The translations under genes and the position numbers were made by a program. Below, piece by piece: positions 40,667 to 48,978 of a DNA stretch of 64,000 bases (the stretch's first letter is position 1; each line of letters starts with the position of its first letter). This stretch comes from Martelella sp. NC20 (GTDB lineage: Bacteria; Pseudomonadota; Alphaproteobacteria; Rhizobiales; Rhizobiaceae). The stretch covers positions 3,646,001-3,710,000 of the forward strand of contig NZ_CP054861.1 in assembly GCF_013459645.1 (NCBI RefSeq), written 5' to 3'. Below the pieces are notes generated by a model that did no database searches, had not been told where the DNA came from, and saw nothing but the letters and a program-made list of their open reading frames with translations.

Positions 40667-42037
40667 ATGACCGCAAAGACCGTATTGACGAATCTGGTCG
40701 ATCAGGCCTTTGAAAAAAACACATTTCCCGAGGCTGCGCGCGACAAGGCCGCGACCTGCCTTGCAGATTTTCTGTCCTGTGCACTGGAAGCGGCGGATCT
40801 GCCATGGAGCCGGCAATCCTTTGCGCTTGCGGCAGGCAGGGCGGGCGACTGCGTGATTGTGGGCGAGGCCGGCGGCTTTACCGCCGAGGATGCGGCTTTC
40901 GCCAATGCGGTGCGCGGACATGGCCTTGTCCGCGAGGATATGCATGCCGGAAGCCTTTCGCATATGGGCGTGGTGATCTGGCCGGTGCTGCTGTCGCTTG
41001 CGGGCGAGGCGGCGGACCTGAAGACGCGGCCGCTCGATGCGGCAATCGCGGGATACGAGATTGGCGGCCGGATCGGCCGGGCGCTGATGACCCCGGAAAT
41101 GGCCCGGCTTTTCCGTCCGACGGGGCTCATCGGCCCGCTGTCCGGCACGCTTGCGGGCGCTCTCCTTCTCGGTCTCGACAGGCAGACCACGGTCAATGCG
41201 CTGGCGCTGGCCATCAACACGGCCGGCGGTCTCAACGAATGGCCGCACAGCGGCGCCGACGACATGTATTTCCATCCCGGTTTCGCCTCCCGCAACGTGC
41301 TGACGGCGCTTCGGCTGGCGCGGCTTGGAGCCCACGGTTCGGCATCGGCCATCGACGGCGTGGCGGGGCTGTTCGCCGCTTTCGGCCGCCAGAAGGCGCC
41401 GCGCGAGTTTGTTCTCTATCCCGATGGCGAATGCGAGATCATGGCGGTGTTCAACAAGGAAGTGCCGGCCTGCAATTTCGCCCAGTCGCCATGCCAGGTG
41501 GCGCTTTCAGCCGCGCAACGCGTGGGCGCGGGGGACAGTATCAAGGCCATTCACCTGTCGACCTACGCCGCCGCGCTCAACTATCCGGGCTGCGCCTATC
41601 GCGGGCCGTTCGAGACGCCGCTGCAGGCTAAGATGAGCATCTATTTCGGCATGGCGGCGGCGATTGCGCGCGGCGAGATCGCGGAGGCCAACTATGCGAT
41701 GCTCGATGATCCCAGGATCGCGGAATTGATCGGAATGACCAGCGTTTCGATTTCCGACGACCTCAACCGCGCATTTCCCGCGCAACAGGGCGCGCGGGTC
41801 AGGATCGAGACGACCGCGGGCGCGGTGATCGAGGAAGCGCTCGACGATATCCGCTCGGCATCGCCCGGACTTGTGCGCGCGCGGCTTGCGAAGGTTGCGA
41901 AAGCGCGGTTGGGCGCAGGCCGGGCGGGCGATCTCGACCGGGCGATCGATCATCTTGCGGACGGCGGCAATGATACCGCAAGTCTCGCCGCGCTGGCAGG
42001 GCTTGCGGCCGCAGAAGTCGGGGAGCGCGTCTCGTGA
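40667..42037 (+). CDS. MmgE/PrpD family protein
   Basis: A 456-residue protein with GGGGAGGAG 5 nt before the ATG. It has the MmgE/PrpD pattern: LADFLSCALEAADLPW, RGHGLVREDMHAG (DD/ED region), HPGFASRNVLTAL and a C-terminal domain of normal length. Members are 2-methylcitrate dehydratase, cis-aconitate decarboxylase and related enzymes of polycarboxylates. The family allows no firm substrate. Its stop overlaps the permease gene, tying it to the transporter. Confidence 0.88.
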   Translation: MTAKTVLTNLVDQAFEKNTFPEAARDKAATCLADFLSCALEAADLPWSRQSFALAAGRAGDCVIVGEAGGFTAEDAAFANAVRGHGLVREDMHAGSLSHMGVVIWPVLLSLAGEAADLKTRPLDAAIAGYEIGGRIGRALMTPEMARLFRPTGLIGPLSGTLAGALLLGLDRQTTVNALALAINTAGGLNEWPHSGADDMYFHPGFASRNVLTALRLARLGAHGSASAIDGVAGLFAAFGRQKAPREFVLYPDGECEIMAVFNKEVPACNFAQSPCQVALSAAQRVGAGDSIKAIHLSTYAAALNYPGCAYRGPFETPLQAKMSIYFGMAAAIARGEIAEANYAMLDDPRIAELIGMTSVSISDDLNRAFPAQQGARVRIETTAGAVIEEALDDIRSASPGLVRARLAKVAKARLGAGRAGDLDRAIDHLADGGNDTASLAALAGLAAAEVGERVS

Positions 42038-42999
42038 CGGATTTCCAGTTCTTCATCGAGAATATCCTGCAGCTCCTGATCACCGGCGTATCGCTCGGCG
42101 CGATCTACGGGCTGATGTGCGTCGGTCTCGCGATGATCTTCGGGATCATGCGGGTCATCAACTTCGCCCAGGGCGACTTCATGATGGTCGGCATGTATGC
42201 CGCCTATTTCGTGTTCACCGCGCTCGGCTTTCAGGCCCTGTTCGGAAGCGGACTCGGCCCCTATGTCTCCGTGCTCGCCGCGGCGCCGGCAATGTACGCC
42301 TTTGGCTGGCTGATCCATCGCTTCCTGATCCGCCGGGTCACCGGCCGGCAATCCTCGGGGATGGAGGGGGAGGGCCATTATGCCCAGTTGATCCTGACGC
42401 TCGGCATCGCGCTGATCCTTCAAAATGGCGCGATGATCCTCGTCGGCGCCGACCTGGTCTCGATCCGCACGCCGCTTTCGAGCGAAGCCTGGGTGCTCGA
42501 ACCGTTCGGCGAGAGCATGCCCGTCATGCTGTTCTTCAACAAATCCCGTATCTTCGCGATGCTGGTCTCCAGCGCGGTCATCATCGCCCTGTGGCTGCTC
42601 ATCCAGCGGAGCTTCCTCGGAAAATCGCTGAGGGCCGCCGCCGACAACGCGGAGGCGGCGACCTATATGGGCATCGATGTCGACCGGGCGCACCGGATCG
42701 CCTTTGCTATCGGAACCGCGGTCACGGCGATTGCCGGCGGGCTTCTCGCCACCAGCTATCCTTTCAGCCCGTTCGTCGGCCTGGAATATGTGATCATCAT
42801 GTATGCCGGCGTCGTGCTCGGCGGCATCGGCAGCATTATCGGCGCGTTCTGGGGCGGGATGATCATCGGCCTCGTCCAGCAGTTCTCGACGCTGGTGCTC
42901 CCGACACAGCTTCAGAACGCGACCATCTTCGTGTGCTTCCTGCTGGTGGTGATGCTGCGGCCGCAGGGTCTGTTCGGCCGCAACGTGGAACGGACATGA
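42034..42999 (+). CDS. Branched-chain-type ABC transporter permease (LivH-like)
   Basis: A 321-residue membrane protein starting at GTG overlapping the MmgE/PrpD stop. LLITGVSLGAIYGLMCVGLAMIFGIMRVINFAQGDFMM is the hallmark N-terminus of LivH, and RAAADNAEAATYMGIDVDRAH the cytoplasmic coupling loop. With the next genes it forms a HAAT-family uptake system. Confidence 0.92.
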   Translation: MTDFQFFIENILQLLITGVSLGAIYGLMCVGLAMIFGIMRVINFAQGDFMMVGMYAAYFVFTALGFQALFGSGLGPYVSVLAAAPAMYAFGWLIHRFLIRRVTGRQSSGMEGEGHYAQLILTLGIALILQNGAMILVGADLVSIRTPLSSEAWVLEPFGESMPVMLFFNKSRIFAMLVSSAVIIALWLLIQRSFLGKSLRAAADNAEAATYMGIDVDRAHRIAFAIGTAVTAIAGGLLATSYPFSPFVGLEYVIIMYAGVVLGGIGSIIGAFWGGMIIGLVQQFSTLVLPTQLQNATIFVCFLLVVMLRPQGLFGRNVERT

Positions 43000-44777
43000 T
43001 GAAAAATCCGAGTAGAAGATCCCTCATTTACTTCATCGTTCCCGCGCTCGCCTATCTGGCGTTGTCGGCGTTCGTCACCAATTCCTATTACCAGCTGATG
43101 CTGACGCTCATTCTGATCTGGGCGACCTTCGGCCTGAGCTGGAATATCCTGAGCGGCTATACCGGGCTGATATCCTTCGGCCACGCGGCGTTCTTTGGAG
43201 CCGGCGCGTTCGCCACTGTGCTGGCGCAGATCTACTGGTCGCTGTCGCCCTGGATCATGTTTTTCGGCTCCGGCCTGATCGGCGCGGCGCTGGGGCTTGC
43301 GATCGGTTTTCCGACATTTCGCCTGCGCGGCCACTATTTCGCGCTCAGCATGCTCGCCTATCCGCTGGCATTCATGTACGTCTTCCTGTGGCTCGGTTTC
43401 CCTGAAGTCAGCGTTCCGCGCGTCCATGACAATCCGGCCGCCTACATGCAGTTTTCCGACGGACGGATCTACACGCTGATCGCGATGGTGTTTCTCATCG
43501 TCGTCGTGCTGTTGTCGCGCAAGATCGAATCGTCCCGGTTCGGCATGGCGCTGATCGCGATCAAGCAGAACGAGGCGGCCGCCGAGGCGGCCGGGATCGA
43601 CTCGCTGCGCTGGAAACTGAGAGCCATCGCCGTCAGCGGCGCAATCGCGGCGATGGCGGGCTCGCTCTATTCCGTGGTCATCCTGGTGATCACGCCGCAA
43701 TCTGTCTTCGGCATGCTGGTGTCCGCGCAGGCGCTGACGGTTGCCATGTTCGGCGGGATCGGCACGTTCTGGGGTCCGATCATCGGCGCGGGTTTCCTCA
43801 TCCCGATCGCCGAAATACTGCATGCCGAACTCGGCAGCATACTCCCCGGCATCCAGGGCGTCGTCTATGGCGTCGCGATCGTGGTGCTGATCACGCTCGC
43901 GCCGGAGGGCATCTTCTGGAAGGTGCGCGACTGGATGGGGGCTGCCCGAAAGAAGGACGAAGTCGAGACCCATCCGGCGACCCAGCCTTTGGATGAGATC
44001 GTCGTCGAACCGAGGGAATTCGCTCCGGCAACCGACGCATCGGACATCGTGCTCGATGTGCGCAACATGTCCAAGAATTTCGGCGGGCTGAAGGCGGTTC
44101 AGGATGTCAGCTTTCAGGTGCGCCGGGGCATGATCCTGGGGATTATCGGTCCGAACGGGGCCGGCAAGACCACGCTTTTCAACCTGCTGAACGGGTTCCA
44201 GGTTCCGACATCCGGCGAAGTCTTCGTCAATGGACAGGATATGGCGCGGTGCAAGCCGCATGTGCTGTGCCGGGCAGGGGTCGGCCGCACGTTCCAGATC
44301 ATGCGCCCGTTCACGCGCATGAGTGTACGCGACAATGTCCGCATCGGGGCCTACGTCACGGCCGGCAGCGAGGCTGAGGCCGAAGAGATTGCCGACGACG
44401 CGCTGCGTCAGGTCGGGTTGTCGGCGATCTCGGACCGTCTCGCCGGCGAACTCACCACCAAGGAACTGCGTCTTATGGAGCTTGCAAGGGCGCTTGCCGG
44501 AAAACCCCACACCCTGCTGCTGGACGAAACGCTTGCCGGCCTCGGTCGCGATGAGGCCGCGGAGGTCGTGGCGGTGATCCGGCGGCTTTCTGCCGGCGGC
44601 ATGACGGTGGCGATCATCGAACACACGATGCAGGCAATGGTGCAACTCGTCGACCGCTTCCTGGTTCTCGATCATGGCCAGGTCATCATGGAGGGCCCGC
44701 CATCGGAGGTCACCAGGAACCCCCACGTCATCGAGGCCTATCTTGGCAAGAAGTGGAGCGCAAATGCTGACGATTGA
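42996..44777 (+). CDS. Fused LivM permease and LivG ATPase
   Basis: A 593-residue protein; the ATG overlaps the LivH stop. Residues 1-320 are a LivM-like permease (GLISFGHAAFFGAGAFA; IKQNEAAAEAAGID loop). Residues about 350-593 are an ATPase: Walker A GPNGAGKTT, Q-loop GRTFQIMRPF, Walker B LLLDE followed by TLAGLG, His switch IEHTM. The signature segment reads GELTTKELRLMELARAL instead of LSGGQ, a variation seen in LivG-like subunits. Fusions of the two are known but uncommon. Confidence 0.9.
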   Translation: MMKNPSRRSLIYFIVPALAYLALSAFVTNSYYQLMLTLILIWATFGLSWNILSGYTGLISFGHAAFFGAGAFATVLAQIYWSLSPWIMFFGSGLIGAALGLAIGFPTFRLRGHYFALSMLAYPLAFMYVFLWLGFPEVSVPRVHDNPAAYMQFSDGRIYTLIAMVFLIVVVLLSRKIESSRFGMALIAIKQNEAAAEAAGIDSLRWKLRAIAVSGAIAAMAGSLYSVVILVITPQSVFGMLVSAQALTVAMFGGIGTFWGPIIGAGFLIPIAEILHAELGSILPGIQGVVYGVAIVVLITLAPEGIFWKVRDWMGAARKKDEVETHPATQPLDEIVVEPREFAPATDASDIVLDVRNMSKNFGGLKAVQDVSFQVRRGMILGIIGPNGAGKTTLFNLLNGFQVPTSGEVFVNGQDMARCKPHVLCRAGVGRTFQIMRPFTRMSVRDNVRIGAYVTAGSEAEAEEIADDALRQVGLSAISDRLAGELTTKELRLMELARALAGKPHTLLLDETLAGLGRDEAAEVVAVIRRLSAGGMTVAIIEHTMQAMVQLVDRFLVLDHGQVIMEGPPSEVTRNPHVIEAYLGKKWSANADD

Positions 44778-45474
44778 AAATCTCACGGTCGGATATTCCG
44801 CCAGCGTTCCCGTGTTGCACGATGTTTCGATCAGCGTCGGAGCCGGGCAGTTCATCTCCGTGGTCGGGCCGAACGGGGCGGGCAAGACGACGCTTTTCAA
44901 GGCGATTTCGGGAACGCTCACCCGAAACAGCGGAAAGTTGAGCTTCGAGGGCGAGGATATTTCCGACCTCGAGCCGTCGCGGCGGCCGCATCTCGGCATC
45001 GCCCATGTTCCCGAAGGCCGGCAGGTGTTTCCCTCGATGACGGTTCTGGAAAACCTCGAAATGGGCGCTGTCCCCAAGGCGGGACGGGACCAATGGGCGA
45101 CAAACCTGGAGCGGATCTACACCTGGTTTCCGGTGCTGGCCGAGCGATCCTCGCAATATGCCGGTACGCTTTCCGGTGGCCAGCAGCAGATGCTCGCCAT
45201 CGGTCGCGGCCTCGCATCCTCGCCGAAGCTGATCATGCTCGACGAGCCGTCGATGGGGCTCGCGCCCTCGACCGCCGATTTCGTGTTCGAGAAGCTGATG
45301 GAAATCAGGCGGGATCTGGGCCTTGCCATTCTGTTGGTCGAGCAGCGCGTGGCCGAAGCGCTGCAGTTTGCCGATCGCGGATATGTGCTCGAAACCGGCC
45401 GCATCGTTCTGGAGGGAGATGGCGACACGCTGATGGCCGACGACCGCGTCCGCCAAGCCTATCTTGGAATGTAA
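44764..45474 (+). CDS. Branched-chain-type ABC transporter ATP-binding protein (LivF-like)
   Basis: A 236-residue protein starting inside the fused gene's end. Walker A GPNGAGKTT (about residues 35-43), IAHVPEGRQVFPSMTVLENL, an intact LSGGQQQ signature, Walker B LIMLDEPSMGLAP, then LLVEQRV. It is the canonical ATPase half that complements the degenerate one in the fused subunit. Confidence 0.92.
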   Translation: MLTIENLTVGYSASVPVLHDVSISVGAGQFISVVGPNGAGKTTLFKAISGTLTRNSGKLSFEGEDISDLEPSRRPHLGIAHVPEGRQVFPSMTVLENLEMGAVPKAGRDQWATNLERIYTWFPVLAERSSQYAGTLSGGQQQMLAIGRGLASSPKLIMLDEPSMGLAPSTADFVFEKLMEIRRDLGLAILLVEQRVAEALQFADRGYVLETGRIVLEGDGDTLMADDRVRQAYLGM

Positions 45475-45502
45475 TTTGAGATCAATAAAGGAGGAGGAAG
45501 AC

Positions 45503-46720
45503 ATGACTGATCATTTGAAGAGAAGTTTCGCTTTGGCCCTGGCGGCGACCACCGCCGCGATTGCCGGTGTTCCGGCGCTGGCGCAGGAAAAGCCGGTCCA
45601 GATCGGCCTGATCGCGCCGACTTCGGGCATCTACGCCCGGCCGGGAACCGTGATGAAAATGGGCGCAGAGCTTGCCGTGCAGGATGTCAACGATGCCGGC
45701 GGCATTGCCTGCATGGACGGTGCGCCGCTTGAGCTGGTCGTGATCGATTCCGGCGATACCGTCGAGAAGGCAACCAATGCCGCCCAGCGTATGGTCGCCG
45801 AATATCCGGAACTGGTGGGCGGCACGGGCGCCTATCTCAGCTCGTTCACGCTGGCCGTTACCGAGGTCACGGAGCGCGCGAACCTGCCGATGCTGACGCT
45901 TTCCTATTCCGACCAGATCACCGATCGGGGCTTCAGGAACGTATTCCAGACCTCGGCCACCGCCGGCGTACAGGCACAGCTCGCCCTGCCGATCATTCTG
46001 GATCTTGCCGAGGAACAGACCGGCAAGCGGCCGAAGACGGTCGCCGTCATCACCGACAATACCGCCGCGTCGCTCTCCTCGGTCGAGCGCATGAAGAACG
46101 GTCTGCTGGCCGATGTCGGCCTCGACCTCGTGTTCGAGGAAGTGTTCACGCCGCCGCTCGCCGACGCCACGGCACTGGTCCAGCAGGTTCGCCAGAAGCG
46201 TCCGGATCTGCTGTTCTTCCTGCCGACGGTGATTTCGGACAGCAAGCTCATCCTTGAAAAGATGAAGGAATTCCGGGTCGAGGTTCCGGTGATTTCGTTT
46301 GGCATCGCGATTGCCGAACCCGAAGTCCTGAACACGATGCCGCCGGAAATGCTGGAGGGCGTCATGTCCGCCGTCGCCAATTGGGGCACCAAGGGGCAGG
46401 AGGATCTGATCAAGCGGCTGAACGATGTTTACGGCGAACCCTGGATGACCCAGAATGCCGTTTCGACCTATGGCGATATCTGGCTGTTCAAGGAAGCGCT
46501 TGAGAAGAGCTGCAGCCGCGATCGCGCCGCCCTCGGCGACGCGTTGCGCGAACTCGACGCCGGGCCGGCCGAATACTATCCCGGCGGCACGCTGAGCTTC
46601 GACGACAAGGGCCGTCGCGAGGGAGCGAGCCTTACGGTCATTCAGTGGCAGGACGGCGTTCCGGTCACCGTGTTCCCGGAAGACCTGGCGCTGTCCGCGC
46701 CGATGTGGCCGAAGAAGTAG
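45503..46720 (+). CDS. Branched-chain-type ABC transporter substrate-binding protein
   Basis: A 405-residue protein with GGAGGAGGAAG before its ATG. Signal peptide MTDHLKRSFALALAATTAAIAGVPALA. The mature domain is a type I periplasmic binding protein (VQIGLIAPTSGIYARPGTVMKMGAELAVQDVNDAGGI). Ligands of this family include branched amino acids, amides, aromatic acids and short-chain acids. Last gene of the transporter block, closed by a hairpin. Confidence 0.92.
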   Translation: MTDHLKRSFALALAATTAAIAGVPALAQEKPVQIGLIAPTSGIYARPGTVMKMGAELAVQDVNDAGGIACMDGAPLELVVIDSGDTVEKATNAAQRMVAEYPELVGGTGAYLSSFTLAVTEVTERANLPMLTLSYSDQITDRGFRNVFQTSATAGVQAQLALPIILDLAEEQTGKRPKTVAVITDNTAASLSSVERMKNGLLADVGLDLVFEEVFTPPLADATALVQQVRQKRPDLLFFLPTVISDSKLILEKMKEFRVEVPVISFGIAIAEPEVLNTMPPEMLEGVMSAVANWGTKGQEDLIKRLNDVYGEPWMTQNAVSTYGDIWLFKEALEKSCSRDRAALGDALRELDAGPAEYYPGGTLSFDDKGRREGASLTVIQWQDGVPVTVFPEDLALSAPMWPKK

Positions 46721-46726
46721 CAACAA

Positions 46727-46765
46727 GCGTCCGGCGGTCGCGCGATCGCCGGACGCGCATTTTCC
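46727..46765 (+). terminator. Terminator after the binding-protein gene
   Basis: GCGTCCGGCG (46727-46736) pairs with CGCCGGACGC (46747-46756), followed by GCATTTTCC. It lies 6 nt after the stop. Confidence 0.65.
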
Positions 46766-46807
46766 GTTTCCGGTAAGGGAAAATCGGATAGTTGAGGCGA
46801 GAGCAGA

Positions 46808-47623
46808 ATGACCGACAGATACGAAATCCTGGCATTGAAATACGCCCGCAATGATCGTCCGGCGTCGCAGAACTTCATCGGCGGCGATGCCCATGACCAC
46901 TCGATGCCGATCGATTACTATGTCTGGGTGATCCGCAACGAGGCCCGCACGATCGTGGTCGACACCGGGTTCAATCCGCAGTCCGGCGGGCGCCGCGGCC
47001 GTGAACTGATAACCCCGGTCCACACGGCTCTGTCGGCCGTCGGCGTGGATTTCAACGCCGTCGAACACGTGATCACCACGCATATGCATTACGATCACGC
47101 CGGCAATAACGATCTGTTCCCGAATGCCTGCTTTTACATGCAGGAAAGCGAGATGCGCTACGCCACCGGTCCCTGCATGTGTCATCATTACCTTAACCAC
47201 CCTTATGAGGTGGACGACATCACCGGGATGGTCCGACGTATTTATGCCGGGAAGGTTTCGTTCTGCGTCGGCGATCGCGAGATCTTTCCGGGTATCACCG
47301 TCCATCACATCGGCGGCCATTCCCGTGGCTTGCAATGCGTTCGGGTCGAGACGAAACGCGGCCCGGTGGTGCTGGCATCCGACGCCAGCCATCTTTACGA
47401 GCACTTTCAGACGGGGCGGGTGTTTCCGACCTGCGACAGCGTTTCCGACACGGTGGTCGGGTATCACCGGCTGAAGGAACTGGCCGGCAGGGACAGCCAC
47501 ATCGTCCCCGGACATGATCCAGCGGTGATGAACCGGTATCCGTCGTTCAATGATCAAACCGCGGCGTTTGCGGTCAAGCTTGACGAGGACGAACGCTCGC
47601 AAGGCGCTGGTTTCACTCTGTGA
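46808..47623 (+). CDS. Metallo-beta-lactamase-fold hydrolase (lactonase-like)
   Basis: A 271-residue protein. THMHYDHAGN (H92, H94, D96, H97) is the HxHxDH metal site; GGHSRGLQ and VLASDAS give later ligands, and the end VPGHDPAVM the final His. The layout equals N-acyl-homoserine-lactone-lactonase-like enzymes (AttM/AiiA family). In this locus a lactone or thioester hydrolysis step in catabolism is as likely as quorum quenching. Confidence 0.85.
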   Translation: MTDRYEILALKYARNDRPASQNFIGGDAHDHSMPIDYYVWVIRNEARTIVVDTGFNPQSGGRRGRELITPVHTALSAVGVDFNAVEHVITTHMHYDHAGNNDLFPNACFYMQESEMRYATGPCMCHHYLNHPYEVDDITGMVRRIYAGKVSFCVGDREIFPGITVHHIGGHSRGLQCVRVETKRGPVVLASDASHLYEHFQTGRVFPTCDSVSDTVVGYHRLKELAGRDSHIVPGHDPAVMNRYPSFNDQTAAFAVKLDEDERSQGAGFTL

Positions 47624-47653
47624 AATACGCTGATTAACTCGCGAAAGCAAACA

Positions 47654-47664
47654 TTGTATTATTG
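47654..47664 (+). promoter_or_regulatory. Candidate regulator-binding motif upstream of NIPSNAP gene
   Basis: TTGTATTATTG again, followed immediately by ACGGAAT and forming part of TGAC-GGAAT-GTCA (47663-47675). Located 56 nt before the NIPSNAP start. Confidence 0.4.
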
Positions 47665-47719
47665 ACGGAATGTCATAGCGCAAATAGACTCCAACCCTGT
47701 CAAGAGAAGGAATTGTCGA

Positions 47720-48046
47720 ATGATCGTGGAGCTCCGGATTTATTATTGTGCGCCGGGCCGTCTGCCGGCGCTGATGGAACGGTTCCGGTCAACGACGCTG
47801 GGCTTCTTCGATAAATACGGCATCGAGCAGATCGGCTTCTGGACGACTGTCGTCGGCCCGGACAATCATGCGCTCACCTATCTGCTGAAATGGGAGAGCA
47901 TGGCCGATCGCGAAAAGCGTTGGAATGCGTTCCAGTCGGACCCCGACTGGATTGCCGCGCGCGCCGAATCCGAACGAAACGCGCCGATCGTCGCCCGGGT
48001 CGAGAACAGCTTTCTCGCGCCCACCGACTTTTCGGCCTTGCGCTAG
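47720..48046 (+). CDS. NIPSNAP family protein
   Basis: A 108-residue protein with AGAAGGA before the ATG. MIVELRIYYCAPGRLPALMERF, GFWTTVVGPDNHALTYLLKWESMADREKRWNAF is the NIPSNAP dimeric alpha/beta-barrel pattern. Such small ferredoxin-like proteins accompany catabolic gene clusters; some act on aromatic or unsaturated acids, but no reaction is firmly assigned. Confidence 0.85.
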   Translation: MIVELRIYYCAPGRLPALMERFRSTTLGFFDKYGIEQIGFWTTVVGPDNHALTYLLKWESMADREKRWNAFQSDPDWIAARAESERNAPIVARVENSFLAPTDFSALR

Positions 48047-48102
48047 AAATTCGCCAGGGAGGGCGTATCGGAAATGGAATTCAGGTTTTCGGAGAGCGGG
48101 TC

Positions 48103-48978
48103 ATGAGCGCGCGCAGGGTCGGCTTTATCGGGCTTGGCATGATGGGCGCGCCGATGTGCGCGCGCATCAAGGGGGCCGGCCACACGCTCTATGTCGCAGA
48201 CGCGGATCCGGAGCGTGTCAGCGATATCTGCGCGAAGCTTTCCGCCATGCCCCTGACGGAGGCTGCGGCGACAGAGCTGGACGTGCTGATCACCATGCTT
48301 CCGAATTCTGCCATCGTGGAGACCGTTCTGCTGCAAAACGGCTGGGCCGACCGGCTGAAACCCGGCGCGCTGATGATCGACATGAGCTCCTCGGAGCCGG
48401 TGCGCTCGCGCGAACTTGCCGGGACGCTTGCCGGGCGCGGTCTTCATTATCTCGACGCGCCGGTTTCAGGCGGCGTCAAACGCGCCGAAAACGGTACGCT
48501 GGCGATCCTCGTTGGCGGCAGCGAGGCTCAGATGGATGAAGCCCGCCCGATCCTTGAGGTCATGGGGCAGTCCATCCTGTTCATCGGGCCGGCCGGCGCC
48601 GGTCACGCCGCCAAGGCGCTCAACAATCTGGTCTCGGCCTGCGGGCTGATGATCACGGTCGAGGCGCTGCATGTCGCCAAGCGGTTCGGCATCGCCGAAG
48701 ACGTCATGACCAATGTGCTCAACGCCTCGAGCGGTCGCAGCAATACCTCCGAAAACAAGGTCAAGCAGTTCATGCTCTCGGGCACGTTCGGCTCTGGTTT
48801 CTCGCTCAAGCTGATGGACAAGGACCTCTCGATTGCAGGCTCGCTTGCCGAATCGGTCGGCTACACGCTGAGTTTCGGCGCTTACGGCATAAATGCCTGG
48901 CACCGGATTGCCGAAGGCGTTTCGCCCGCGACCGACCACACCGAGATATATCGGTTCCTTTCGGAAGACCCGCAATGA
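48103..48978 (+). CDS. NAD-binding beta-hydroxyacid dehydrogenase (HIBADH family), copy 1
   Basis: A 291-residue protein. Rossmann GFIGLGMMGAPM (7-18), DAPVSGGVKRAENGTLAILVGG (118-139) and catalytic K171 in GAGHAAKALNN identify the 3-hydroxyisobutyrate/tartronate-semialdehyde reductase family. It shares its family with the protein at 50969 but differs clearly in sequence. Its stop overlaps the aldehyde dehydrogenase start, suggesting consecutive oxidation of a hydroxyacid and its semialdehyde. Confidence 0.9.
   Translation: MSARRVGFIGLGMMGAPMCARIKGAGHTLYVADADPERVSDICAKLSAMPLTEAAATELDVLITMLPNSAIVETVLLQNGWADRLKPGALMIDMSSSEPVRSRELAGTLAGRGLHYLDAPVSGGVKRAENGTLAILVGGSEAQMDEARPILEVMGQSILFIGPAGAGHAAKALNNLVSACGLMITVEALHVAKRFGIAEDVMTNVLNASSGRSNTSENKVKQFMLSGTFGSGFSLKLMDKDLSIAGSLAESVGYTLSFGAYGINAWHRIAEGVSPATDHTEIYRFLSEDPQ

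Noticed and set aside
46808..47623. Quorum-quenching lactonase as a firm call
   Set aside because: The metal motif fits AHL lactonases, but the catabolic context makes another lactone or ester equally likely; called only lactonase-like.
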